DNA of 64,000 nucleotides from Pseudoduganella rivuli (GTDB taxonomy: Bacteria; Pseudomonadota; Gammaproteobacteria; Burkholderiales; Burkholderiaceae_D): positions 124,001-188,000 of the forward strand of contig NZ_WKJJ01000014.1 in assembly GCF_009674485.1 (NCBI RefSeq). Reading direction: 5' to 3'. Positions 1-8,129 of the stretch are shown here, piece after piece. The notes under the pieces are model-generated. The model did not search any database. It saw only the letters and a list, made by a program, of their open reading frames with translations, and was not told where the DNA came from. The translations under genes were made by a program, and so were the position numbers. The number at the start of each line of letters is the position of its first letter. Position 1 is the stretch's first letter.

Positions 1-80
1 TCGCTGCGCTGCCGGCGCTGACGATCTACGTATTTTTTCAAAAGTATCTGGTCGCCGTGGCGGTCGGGAAGGGGCGTTAA
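1..80 (+). CDS. ABC sugar transporter permease, C-terminal end only (partial)
   Basis: Reading from base 3, the last 25 codons are open and end in TAA at 78-80. The peptide ALPALTIYVFFQKYLVAVAV followed by a short basic tail is typical of the extreme C-terminus of MalG-type inner-membrane permeases of carbohydrate ABC importers. The stop codon overlaps the ATG of the following binding-protein gene (TAATG), which suggests translational coupling and one transporter operon. Only the tail is in the window, so substrate cannot be judged from it. The identification is an inference from the tail and the neighbour. Confidence 0.6.
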   Translation, partial: AALPALTIYVFFQKYLVAVAVGKGR

Positions 81-1462
81 TGATGCGACGGATGAATTGG
101 CCGGCTGCGGCAGCCTTCCAGGTGAATTCCGCCCGTCTGATGGCGCTGGGTCTCCTGGTATTGCTGTCGGGCTGCGAGGCGCGCAATAACGTCGGCCCGG
201 CCAAAACCGAAATTACGCTGATGCGTTTTTTTGGCAGTTGCGATGGCCAGTATGCCCATGTAAACGAAGTTGCCAAAGGCCAGGGCGAGTGCGGCATCAT
301 CACAACCCTGGTCAACGAATTCAACGCCACCAACAGCGATGGCATTGTAGTGCGGACCGAAGTAGTCGAGTGGGGGCCATACTACGATCAACTAATCGCG
401 CGCATCGTGGCAAAAGATGTTCCAACTGTGGCAGTGATGCATGAGTCCGCACTTGGCGATTATGTACGCCGCAATCTCGTGCTGCCATTGGACAAAGACT
501 TCGCGGCCGCCGGCATCGCTACCAGTGATTTCACGGCGCATGCGCGCCGTGGCGTGACGATTGCCGGGGGCACCTATGCACTGCCCTTTGATTCCTGGTC
601 ATGGCTATGGCACGTCAATACTTCCCTGATGAAGCAAGCCGGTCTGCTGGATCCGGCGGGGCGCCCACTTGTGCCGGGTTCGCCACAGGAACTCCTGGCT
701 CATGCGCGGCAATTCCGCCGTGCCACAGGTAAGCCATATTTTGCATGGGCAACTGCGAATGAGCCTGCCTCAAATACCCGGACTTTTCTCACCCTGGTGG
801 CCCAGCAGAACGCCCTCGTGTTTGGAGAGAACGGAAAGTCGATCAATATGCACCAGCCAGCCGTCGACAATGCGTTGACTCTGATGCAGCAGTTGTATGC
901 CGAGGGACATGTCAAACCGAACCTGAATTACGCTGGCGCCAACCAGGCATTTTTGCGGGGGGACGCAGGTGTCATTGTGGTGGGGACCTGGGCGATCGAC
1001 CAGTTCCTGAACGAATCGGGCCTGGCCAGTTCGCCTTTGTACGGCAGCTATACCATTTTTCCATTCCCCCAGCTTTACCAGCGCAAGGCCGTATTCGCCG
1101 ATGGACATTCCTGGGTGATGCTCAAGGCCGGTTCGCCCGATGAAAAAACACATCAAGCTGGCGTGAAATTACTCAAGTTCATCTGGGATCACAGCAGTCA
1201 ATGGGCGCGGTCCGGCAATCTGCCGGCACGTCAGTCGGTGGTCACCAGCGAGAACTTCCGCAAGTTGCCGTTTCGCGATAGCTTGGCCGAGATCACTCAC
1301 ACCGGCATCGCCATTCCCAGCAATGTTCCCACGCAACGCCTCGTCGAATTCGAAATCGGGGCGGGCGTGGGTAATTTGCTGGTGTCCGGCAGGCCGCTCG
1401 GTGAAGTGCAGGACGCGGTTGAGACGCGCGTCAATCGCCTATTGAAAAAGGCGCGCCGCTAG
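80..1462 (+). CDS. Extracellular solute-binding lipoprotein of a carbohydrate ABC transporter (family 1)
   Basis: This 460-residue protein has an N-terminal hydrophobic segment ending in the lipobox LLSGC (Cys at about residue 32). It should therefore be a lipid-anchored periplasmic binding protein. The body has the layout of family 1 sugar-binding proteins: an early segment ITLMRFFGSC, a central DSWSWLWHVNTSLMKQAG segment and a C-terminal helical lobe ending in VNRLLKKARR. The ATG overlaps the stop of the upstream permease (TAATG). It points toward the L-arabinan degradation operon encoded convergently just downstream (1513 on), so arabinose or arabino-oligosaccharides are a reasonable guess at ligand, but no ligand residue can be read off. 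A binding protein placed after the permease, at the end of the operon, is less common than the reverse order. Confidence 0.8.
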   Translation: MMRRMNWPAAAAFQVNSARLMALGLLVLLSGCEARNNVGPAKTEITLMRFFGSCDGQYAHVNEVAKGQGECGIITTLVNEFNATNSDGIVVRTEVVEWGPYYDQLIARIVAKDVPTVAVMHESALGDYVRRNLVLPLDKDFAAAGIATSDFTAHARRGVTIAGGTYALPFDSWSWLWHVNTSLMKQAGLLDPAGRPLVPGSPQELLAHARQFRRATGKPYFAWATANEPASNTRTFLTLVAQQNALVFGENGKSINMHQPAVDNALTLMQQLYAEGHVKPNLNYAGANQAFLRGDAGVIVVGTWAIDQFLNESGLASSPLYGSYTIFPFPQLYQRKAVFADGHSWVMLKAGSPDEKTHQAGVKLLKFIWDHSSQWARSGNLPARQSVVTSENFRKLPFRDSLAEITHTGIAIPSNVPTQRLVEFEIGAGVGNLLVSGRPLGEVQDAVETRVNRLLKKARR

Positions 1463-1512
1463 ACCTGCGGCGACGGTTGCAATGCAGAGCGGCCTGTCCG
1501 CCGCCAGCGGAG

Positions 1513-3876
1513 TCAATCCTTCAGCAACCGCAACCCATACAATCCGCCTGCAATCGACCCCGGCTGCGCCACGAACTTCACGCTGATGTTAGTCCCCAGG
1601 CCGACCGGCAAGGTAAAGTCGCGGGTATAAACCGCATCGCCCTGCCCGCCCGCCAGCTCCACGGTTTGCAGCAGTTGGCCATTGACGACAATGTCGAACT
1701 TGCGCCCCGCGTCGCCCGGTGAGAATGCCAGCCGCAATACCCGGGCCCGCTGTTCACGGTCATTCAATTCATAGCTGAACCAGCCCGTCGCATGGCGCCA
1801 GTGGCGACCCTTGTTGACACCGGCGTCCGCGCCCTCTCCCTTGAAGAAGTGGTCCGATTCCGGCTGCTGTTCGCCCGGCGCCACCTGGTCGATGGTGCGG
1901 GCGTCCAGCGCCAGGCGCTCCGCTTCCGCTTTGGCTGTCGCTTCCCGCATCAAGGCCAGGTTGGCGGGCGTCGTGTGCTGCCAGTACAGCATGTAGCGCG
2001 AATCGTGCAGGCGGAAGAACGGGATGAAGCGCATCGACGCTGCATCCTTGCCCTGCACCAGGCCCGGCGCCGTGAAGGTCAGCGGCTCGCCTTTCACCGG
2101 CTTGAATTTGCTCATGAATGCTTTGCTGTCGCTGACGAACAGCGGCGACGCTTCCTGCGGGCAGACTTGCCCCTGCGCGATATGCCCCATGCGGCTGTCA
2201 TCGGCCAGGAAATTGAGCTTTTCATTGGCGAACGGCTGCGTTTTCGCGGCCAGCACGATGGGGCCGTGCAGCACCGCGTAGTAATTCGAGCGGTCCGGCA
2301 TTTGTTCCAGGCGCGTCGTCATCGGCATGTGGATCTGCACCTTGTCGCCGGCCACCCAGTTGCGCTTCAGCGCCACCTGGCCGCCCGGCTGCGCCGTCAC
2401 CTTGACGGGTTTGCCGTTCACGCGCACCGCCAGCGCGCCCTTCGCCACCCAGCCCGGATAACGCAATTTCAGCGTGAACGCGCCGCCCCGCTCCACCGTG
2501 ATGGTGGAACGGTCTTCATCCGGGAAACGGGTTTCCTGGCGCAGGCGCACGCCCTTTTCCTTCCACTCCAGCGTCGATGGAATGTACAGGTTGACCAGCA
2601 GCGCCGCATCGCCCTGGTCATCGTCGTGCGCATAAATGAATTCGCCATACTTGGCGTGGCTCTCGATGCCGGAACCCACGCAGCACCACATGCCCTTGTC
2701 GACTTGCGAATACACGCGGTAATGGTTGGGCCGCATCGGCGTGAAGTACACGAAGCCGCCCGTGCCGGGACGCTGCGACGACAGGATGTGGTTGTACAAA
2801 GCGCGCTCGTAATAATCCGCATATTTACCCTGCTGAGTACCCTGCAGGTCGTCTTCGTACAGCAACTCCGTCAACTTCAGCATGTTGTACGTGTTGCAGG
2901 TTTCCGGGCCTTCCACTTCGTCGACCATCGGCTTGAAATCCTTGTCGTCGTGGAAGTGTTCCTTGACGCTGTTGCCGCCGATGGCCACCGTGCGGTGGTC
3001 CACCACGGTTTGCCAAAAGAATTTCGCCGCTTCCTTGTACTGCGCGTCGCCCGCCAGGGTGCCGATGCGGTGGAAACCGATGACTTTCGGAATTTGCGTA
3101 TTCGCGTGCAAGCCCGTCAGCGCGTCGCGCTTCTGTTCCAGCGGCAGCAAGATCGCCTGGTGCGAAAAGCGCTTGGCCAGGTCCAGGTATTTCGGGTCGC
3201 CCGTCATTTGCGACACTTGCGCCAGCACTTCATTCATGCCGCCATGTTCGCTGCGCAGCATGGCTTCCATCTGTTGCGGCGACAAATGCTGCGCCAGCGC
3301 CAGCGCCCAATCCGCCATCTTGACGAGCATGGCGCGCGCATCGGCATTGTCGGCCAGGCGCCACGCGTCATACAGGCCCGCATAGGTTTTATGCAGGTTG
3401 TACCACGGCACCCATTTGCCATTGACAGAGAAATTATCGGCTTGCAGCTTGCCCTGCGCGATCTGTTCCAGCGCCGCCTTGCCACCGGGGATGCCGCCCA
3501 GGTAGCCGTCGTGCTGCCGGTCCTGCGCCACCTTCAGTTGCGCCACAAAGTAATTCAGCCGGCGCAACACTTCCGCATCGCCCGTGGAGGCGTACATCAG
3601 CGCCAGCGCGGACAGGTAATGGCCGCCCACGTGGCCATCGAGGCCGGAAGATTCCCAGTTGCCGTAACTGTCCTTGACCGGCGTGACACCCGCTTCGCGC
3701 AGGTATGGCGCCAGCAGCCTGTCGGCGTCCATCGCCAGCAGGTATTGCAAGTCGGTTTGCTGGGCTTCCAGGAAGGGGCCGGGCAGCAGGCGGACGTCGC
3801 TCAGCGGGAACAGGGAAGCGGCTTGCGCGGACATTGCCGACAGCGCGAGCGCGATGGCCAGGTTTTTTAATTTCAT
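1513..3876 (-). CDS. Secreted GH127 beta-L-arabinofuranosidase
   Basis: The 787-residue protein starts at MKLKNLAIALALSAMSAQA, a clear Sec signal peptide; the reading frame runs further upstream into the preceding gene, but that start would lose the signal peptide. GH127 (DUF1680) beta-L-arabinofuranosidases use a zinc-bound cysteine nucleophile. The expected elements are visible: ETC (Glu325, Cys327) and the Cys-Cys pair in MWCCVGSG (Cys398, Cys399), with Glu306 in KEHF as candidate acid/base. The enzyme would release terminal beta-linked L-arabinofuranose in the periplasm, for example from hydroxyproline-linked arabino-oligosaccharides or pectic side chains. It is the last gene of the arabinose operon, 5 bp after the GH43 gene. 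No strong ribosome binding site precedes this start. Confidence 0.88.
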   Translation of the reverse strand: MKLKNLAIALALSAMSAQAASLFPLSDVRLLPGPFLEAQQTDLQYLLAMDADRLLAPYLREAGVTPVKDSYGNWESSGLDGHVGGHYLSALALMYASTGDAEVLRRLNYFVAQLKVAQDRQHDGYLGGIPGGKAALEQIAQGKLQADNFSVNGKWVPWYNLHKTYAGLYDAWRLADNADARAMLVKMADWALALAQHLSPQQMEAMLRSEHGGMNEVLAQVSQMTGDPKYLDLAKRFSHQAILLPLEQKRDALTGLHANTQIPKVIGFHRIGTLAGDAQYKEAAKFFWQTVVDHRTVAIGGNSVKEHFHDDKDFKPMVDEVEGPETCNTYNMLKLTELLYEDDLQGTQQGKYADYYERALYNHILSSQRPGTGGFVYFTPMRPNHYRVYSQVDKGMWCCVGSGIESHAKYGEFIYAHDDDQGDAALLVNLYIPSTLEWKEKGVRLRQETRFPDEDRSTITVERGGAFTLKLRYPGWVAKGALAVRVNGKPVKVTAQPGGQVALKRNWVAGDKVQIHMPMTTRLEQMPDRSNYYAVLHGPIVLAAKTQPFANEKLNFLADDSRMGHIAQGQVCPQEASPLFVSDSKAFMSKFKPVKGEPLTFTAPGLVQGKDAASMRFIPFFRLHDSRYMLYWQHTTPANLALMREATAKAEAERLALDARTIDQVAPGEQQPESDHFFKGEGADAGVNKGRHWRHATGWFSYELNDREQRARVLRLAFSPGDAGRKFDIVVNGQLLQTVELAGGQGDAVYTRDFTLPVGLGTNISVKFVAQPGSIAGGLYGLRLLKD

Positions 3877-3881
3877 GATGG

Positions 3882-4889
3882 TCAACGTACCAGGTTGCTT
3901 CTGTAACGGTTCAATTCCGACTGTTCCACCACCGGCCAGCCCTCCTTGTCCCACTTCATTTCCAGCACTTTGAGTTTTTGCAGGTAACGGTCGGCGGTTT
4001 CATACGCGTGCAGCACCATGTAATCCTTGCCGTCGAACGTATAGGCGCTGTTGTGGCCGACGCCCTTCCAGTCCTTGTCGCCGCCAATGACCAGCGAGCC
4101 GCCGCCCTGCGCCATGTCCTTGCCATCCTTGTCGACATAAGGCCCCGTCACGTCGCGCGAACGGCCCACCACCACGTGGTACGTGCTTTTCTCCTTCTGG
4201 CAGCACAGGCCCCACGACGCGAACAGGTAGTAATACCCGTTCTTCCTGAAGATGAATGGCGCTTCGATTTCCGCCGGGCCGCCGGAATCGTCGGCAGTGA
4301 AGGCGGGACGGGCGCGCGCCGCGATGGTCTTCCATACCTGCGGTTCCGCCAGCTTCGTGTGGCTGGCGTCCAGCTTGACCAGTTTCAGCCCCGTCCAGAA
4401 CGAACCAAAACTCATCCATGCCGTGCCCTTGTCGTCCATGACGATGTTCGGGTCGATGGCATTCCACAGGTCGCGGCCCGGGATCGATTGCAGCATCATC
4501 CCCTGGTCTTCCCATTTGTAGTCGCGCGATTTCGGGTCCAGCGTCTTATTGACCGTCACGCCGATGCCGGACGTCAGCTTGCCAAAGCCGGACACGGAGT
4601 AATACAGGTAGTATTTGCCGTTGTAGTGATGGATGTCGGGCGCCCAGATATGGCCGTCGAACGATGGCGCCACCGACTTGGCCCACTTGGGCTGGCCCTC
4701 GAAGACGCGGCCGGCCGGGGTCCAGTCGACCATGTTGGTGGAGCTGTAGAACGTGATGCCGGGGCCGGTGCTGAAGACGTAGTACTTGTTGCCTTCCTTG
4801 GCCATGACGGGGTCGTGGACGTCGACCTGGGTGGCGTGGGCGGTGGCGCTGAGGGCCAGGGCGGTTGCCAGTAATGTGAAGTGCTTCAT
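3882..4889 (-). CDS. Secreted GH43 endo-alpha-1,5-L-arabinanase
   Basis: 335 residues with a signal peptide (MKHFTLLATALALSATAHA). The five-bladed GH43 propeller triad is visible: Asp26 in VHDPVM (general base), Asp146 in AIDPNIV (pKa modulator) and Glu209 in IEAPF (acid). GHIWAPDIHHYNGKYYLYYSVS and GVGHNSAY are typical of arabinanases of subfamily 5, so cleavage of alpha-1,5-arabinan in the periplasm is the best call. An AAGGA ribosome binding site lies 6 bp before the ATG. It lies between another GH43 gene and GH127 in the arabinose operon. Endo versus exo action cannot be decided from sequence. Confidence 0.88.
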   Translation of the reverse strand: MKHFTLLATALALSATAHATQVDVHDPVMAKEGNKYYVFSTGPGITFYSSTNMVDWTPAGRVFEGQPKWAKSVAPSFDGHIWAPDIHHYNGKYYLYYSVSGFGKLTSGIGVTVNKTLDPKSRDYKWEDQGMMLQSIPGRDLWNAIDPNIVMDDKGTAWMSFGSFWTGLKLVKLDASHTKLAEPQVWKTIAARARPAFTADDSGGPAEIEAPFIFRKNGYYYLFASWGLCCQKEKSTYHVVVGRSRDVTGPYVDKDGKDMAQGGGSLVIGGDKDWKGVGHNSAYTFDGKDYMVLHAYETADRYLQKLKVLEMKWDKEGWPVVEQSELNRYRSNLVR

Positions 4890-4929
4890 CGTGGGTCCTT
4901 GGTTCTTCGGTGATGCCGATGGCCGGGGC

Positions 4930-4960
4930 GGCGGCTTCCGCTTTGCGGAAACCGCCCTAC
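4930..4960. repeat. Dispersed palindromic (REP-like) element, copy A
   Basis: GGCGGCTTCCG and CGGAAACCGCC form an imperfect hairpin followed by CTACG. The same unit recurs at 10988-11021, 46084-46120 and, as an inverted pair, at 25678-25747, always between genes. Here it lies in the spacer between two GH43 genes of one operon. Confidence 0.7.
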
Positions 4961-4992
4961 GAGCTTGAGGCCTCGTGCCCAGGCACGTTGCA

Positions 4993-6558
4993 TCAGTTCC
5001 CGGTGCGGGCGCCCCACAGCGACACGCCGTCGGCCGACTGCGCCGTGAACGTCACGACAAAGGCGCTGGCATTGGTATTCCACTGCCTCGACAATACGCC
5101 GCTGAACGCGCCGCCCGTATCCAGCGTGATGGTAACGTTATTGTTGCCTTTGTGGGACCACTTGCCGGTCACCGCGCCCGTTACCGTGCCATCGGCATTG
5201 AGCTTGATATTTTGCGACGTTTTGATGGCCGCGGAAATATCCTTGCCGTGGTTGATGATTTTGTAGCTGCCTGCCGCATCGCTGGCCGTCACTGTTGCCG
5301 CTTGCAGCGGCAGCGACTTCGACAGCGGCGCGTAGCGGAATGGCGACGCCACCGGCCAGCCGTCTTCATTGATGAACAGCTCGTGCACGCGCACTTCGTG
5401 GGCTTCACCCAGGCCCGGGAAGCGGGTATGGAACACCAGGAACGTCTGCTTCGTGTTCTTGTCGTAATAGGCCGAATTATGGCCCGGCGACACGTAACCC
5501 AGCGGCGTCCCCGTCTCGCCCGCGGCCAGTTCGAAGCGGTGGTTGCCCATCAGCTTCTGGCCATATGGCGCAATCGATGCGTCGTCGAACAGCGGCAAGG
5601 CCGGATTGGCCTTCACCGTGTCCATGTCGACGCCCTTGGCATCCACGTAGGGGCCGTCCGCACTGCGCGAACGGGATACGCGGATGTTGTAGGCGCCGTT
5701 GGCATCGAGCCCGCCCCACGACGTGAACATGTAGTAGTAGTCCGTCTGCGGGTGGTACAGCACGTAGGCGCCTTCGATGCGCGCATGGTTGCCGCCCAAC
5801 AGGTGCTTGCCGTAGCCCTGCCCCGGCTTTTGCTTGCCGGTGGCTTCATCCATTTCCAGGATGAAGATGCCGCCCGAATACGAACCGTAGATCATCCACA
5901 GCTTGCCCGCCTTGTCCTTGAACACTTGCGGGTCCACCACGTTCGGTTGCTTGGTCGCATCGTAGACGGTCTTGCCGTCTTCGCTGATTTCACCCCACAT
6001 GCCGGACTTCAGCAAGATGCCCTTGTTGACGTACGGGCCTTCGATCTTGTCGGCCACCGCCACGCCCAGCGCGGAGCGGGGCGAATCGCCCTTGCAGGCG
6101 TTGTAGTACATGTAGAACTTGCCGTCGGCCAGTTGCACCACGTCGGGCGCCCACAGGGTCGTGGTCTGCGCCCACGCGAAGGTTTCCGCCAGCTCTTTCG
6201 TCACGTCGTTGAACAGCGGATTGGCGGCCGTGGCGCCGTCGGCGATCCTGGTCCAGTTCATCCAGTCCGTGGTTTTCGCCGCCGCCAGGTGCGAGCCGAA
6301 CACGTAGAACGTGCCATTCGCATTGATGACGGACGGGTCGTGCACGGACACGTTCGCAAACGTCAGCGCCGCCTGCGAAGGCGTGGCCGGCGTCACCGGA
6401 TCGGTCGGCGTCGTTGGTGTGGTAGGTGTCGTCGGCGTGGTCGGAACAACCGGCGCCGATACGACCGGCGCCGAAGCGCCGCCCCCACCGCCGCCACACC
6501 CAACCAGCGTCAGGACACCGGCCAGCGCCAGCGCCTCGAATAATGCAGTCTTCTTCAC
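4993..6558 (-). CDS. GH43 arabinanase-like lipoprotein with Thr-Pro linker and C-terminal beta domain
   Basis: 521 residues starting at GTG (GGAG ribosome binding site 7 bp upstream). A lipobox LTLVGC puts the lipid anchor at Cys21, followed by a glycine run and a Pro-Thr-rich linker (about residues 38-60) that would hold the enzyme away from the membrane. The GH43 domain follows: Asp74 in VHDPSVI, Asp209 in VVDPQVF and Glu262 in IEGAYV, plus LWAPDVVQLADGKFYMYYN. The last 100 residues form a separate beta-rich domain resembling the C-terminal domain of AbnB/Abn2-type arabinanases. It probably trims arabinan at the cell surface or periplasmic face. The start lies 3 bp beyond the stop of the preceding GH51 gene, so the two are tightly linked. 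Confidence 0.87.
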   Translation of the reverse strand: MKKTALFEALALAGVLTLVGCGGGGGGASAPVVSAPVVPTTPTTPTTPTTPTDPVTPATPSQAALTFANVSVHDPSVINANGTFYVFGSHLAAAKTTDWMNWTRIADGATAANPLFNDVTKELAETFAWAQTTTLWAPDVVQLADGKFYMYYNACKGDSPRSALGVAVADKIEGPYVNKGILLKSGMWGEISEDGKTVYDATKQPNVVDPQVFKDKAGKLWMIYGSYSGGIFILEMDEATGKQKPGQGYGKHLLGGNHARIEGAYVLYHPQTDYYYMFTSWGGLDANGAYNIRVSRSRSADGPYVDAKGVDMDTVKANPALPLFDDASIAPYGQKLMGNHRFELAAGETGTPLGYVSPGHNSAYYDKNTKQTFLVFHTRFPGLGEAHEVRVHELFINEDGWPVASPFRYAPLSKSLPLQAATVTASDAAGSYKIINHGKDISAAIKTSQNIKLNADGTVTGAVTGKWSHKGNNNVTITLDTGGAFSGVLSRQWNTNASAFVVTFTAQSADGVSLWGARTGN

Positions 6559-6561
6559 GAC

Positions 6562-8106
6562 TTACTCCACGTTCACCACGACAACCGACTTGGCCGGCAA
6601 TTTCACGGACAGCTTGCCACCCTTGGCTTGCGCCGTGAACGGCACAGGCTTCACCGCTTCCGGCTGGGCAAAGGTATTGTGCGCATCCATCGCGTCAGCG
6701 GTCAGCACGCTGCCCTGCACGGCGCCGGCCTTGCCGCCGGCGACGTTGACCGTGACTTCCGTTTCCTTGTTCGGATTGGTGTTCACCAGCGCCAGATAGA
6801 CCTTGCCATCCTTGCCACGGGCGGCCGACGCGCTCACTTGCGGCACGGCGGTATTGCCCAGCTTGTAGCTGGCGTTATCCTTGATGGCCACCGGCAGCGT
6901 CGTCGCGTCCTGGAACGGCACGTACATGTGGTAGGCGTGGTAAGTCGGCGTCTTCAGCATCTTGTCCTTGTCGGTCAGGATCATCGCCTGCAGCACGTTG
7001 ACCATTTGCGCGATGTTGGTCATGCGCACGCGTTCCGCATAGTTGTGGAAGATGTTGAAGTTCAGCGCCGCGACCACCGCATCGCGCAAGCTGTTTTGCT
7101 GGTACAGGAAGCCTGAATTGGTGCCTTTTTCCACGTCATACCAGGTGCCCCATTCATCGACCATGAAACCGATCTTCTTCTGCGGATCGTTCTGGTCCAG
7201 CACCTTGACGTTATTGGCGATCATCTTGTCGATGGCCAGCGTGTTCTTCACGGTGGAGATCCACTCGCCTTCGCCAAAGCCGGTGGCGGCGCCCTTCACT
7301 TCCCACTTGCCGGTCGGGATCGTGTAGTAGTGGAAGCTGATGCCGTCGATATTGCCCTTCACTTCCTTGGACAAGGTCGACGTCCACGTCAGGTCGTGGT
7401 CGTTGCCGCCGCTGGCGATGAATTTCGGGCGGTTGTCATGCGGCGCTTTCAGGAACGTGGTGGCGGTCTTGTACAGGTTGGTGTAATGCGCCGGCGTCAT
7501 GTTGCCGCCACAGCCCCAGGCTTCGTTGCCGACCGCGAAATACGCGACCTTGAACGGCTTGTCGCGGCCATTCTTGCGGCGCAGTTCGGCCAGGCCGGAC
7601 TTCGTGTTGGACGTCATGTATTCCAGCCATTCCGCCATTTCCTGGTTGGAGCCGGTGCCCAGGTTGCCGTTGACGTATGCGTCCGCGCCCAGCAATTCGA
7701 CCAGGTCGAAGAATTCATGGGTGCCGACCGAGTTCGGTTCCTCCACGCCGCCCCACATGGTGTTGACCTTCACCGGACGGTCCTTGCGCGGGCCGATGCC
7801 TTCGCGCCAGTGGTATTCGTCGGCAAAGCAGCCGCCCGGCCAGCGTACCAGCGGCACGTGCAATTCCTTCAGTGCGTCCACCACGTCGTTACGCCAGCCC
7901 TTGGTGTTCGGGATCGGCGAATCCGGCCCCACCCACATGCCTTCGTAGATGCCCGTGCCCAGGTGTTCGGCGAACTGGCCATAAACGTTCTTGTTGATGA
8001 CGGCGCCCGGCTTGGCGGCGTCGATGGTGACGACGGTTTCAGCCCAGGCGGCGCAGGCCAGCAGGCTTGCCGCCACGGCGAAAATGGTTTTGTTCATGAA
8101 ATGCAT
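6562..8106 (-). CDS. Exported GH51 alpha-L-arabinofuranosidase
   Basis: 514 residues. The ATG at 8106 has a GGGAG site 6 bp upstream, which favours it over a second Met three codons later. A signal peptide (NKTIFAVAASLLACAAWAE) makes this an exported enzyme, whereas many bacterial GH51 enzymes are cytoplasmic. The (beta/alpha)8 catalytic pair is clear: acid/base Glu195 in AVGNEAWG and nucleophile Glu318 in MVDEWGTW; LVRWPGGCFADEYHWREGIGP is the family hallmark. It removes terminal alpha-L-arabinofuranosyl units from arabinan oligomers produced by the neighbouring GH43 enzymes. A C-terminal beta-sandwich completes the protein. Confidence 0.92.
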   Translation of the reverse strand: MHFMNKTIFAVAASLLACAAWAETVVTIDAAKPGAVINKNVYGQFAEHLGTGIYEGMWVGPDSPIPNTKGWRNDVVDALKELHVPLVRWPGGCFADEYHWREGIGPRKDRPVKVNTMWGGVEEPNSVGTHEFFDLVELLGADAYVNGNLGTGSNQEMAEWLEYMTSNTKSGLAELRRKNGRDKPFKVAYFAVGNEAWGCGGNMTPAHYTNLYKTATTFLKAPHDNRPKFIASGGNDHDLTWTSTLSKEVKGNIDGISFHYYTIPTGKWEVKGAATGFGEGEWISTVKNTLAIDKMIANNVKVLDQNDPQKKIGFMVDEWGTWYDVEKGTNSGFLYQQNSLRDAVVAALNFNIFHNYAERVRMTNIAQMVNVLQAMILTDKDKMLKTPTYHAYHMYVPFQDATTLPVAIKDNASYKLGNTAVPQVSASAARGKDGKVYLALVNTNPNKETEVTVNVAGGKAGAVQGSVLTADAMDAHNTFAQPEAVKPVPFTAQAKGGKLSVKLPAKSVVVVNVE

Positions 8107-8129
8107 GTCGATCTCCCAGTTAAATCTAA

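Noticed and set aside
1792..3870. Long open frame on the plus strand (692 codons) opposite the GH127 gene
   Set aside because: It is antisense to a gene with intact signal peptide and catalytic motifs. Its translation is rich in Arg, His, Gln and Val without domain signatures, as expected for a GC-rich mirror frame. Similar mirror frames at 8157-10961, 18628-21807, 22325-25246 and 59-60 kb were rejected for the same reason.
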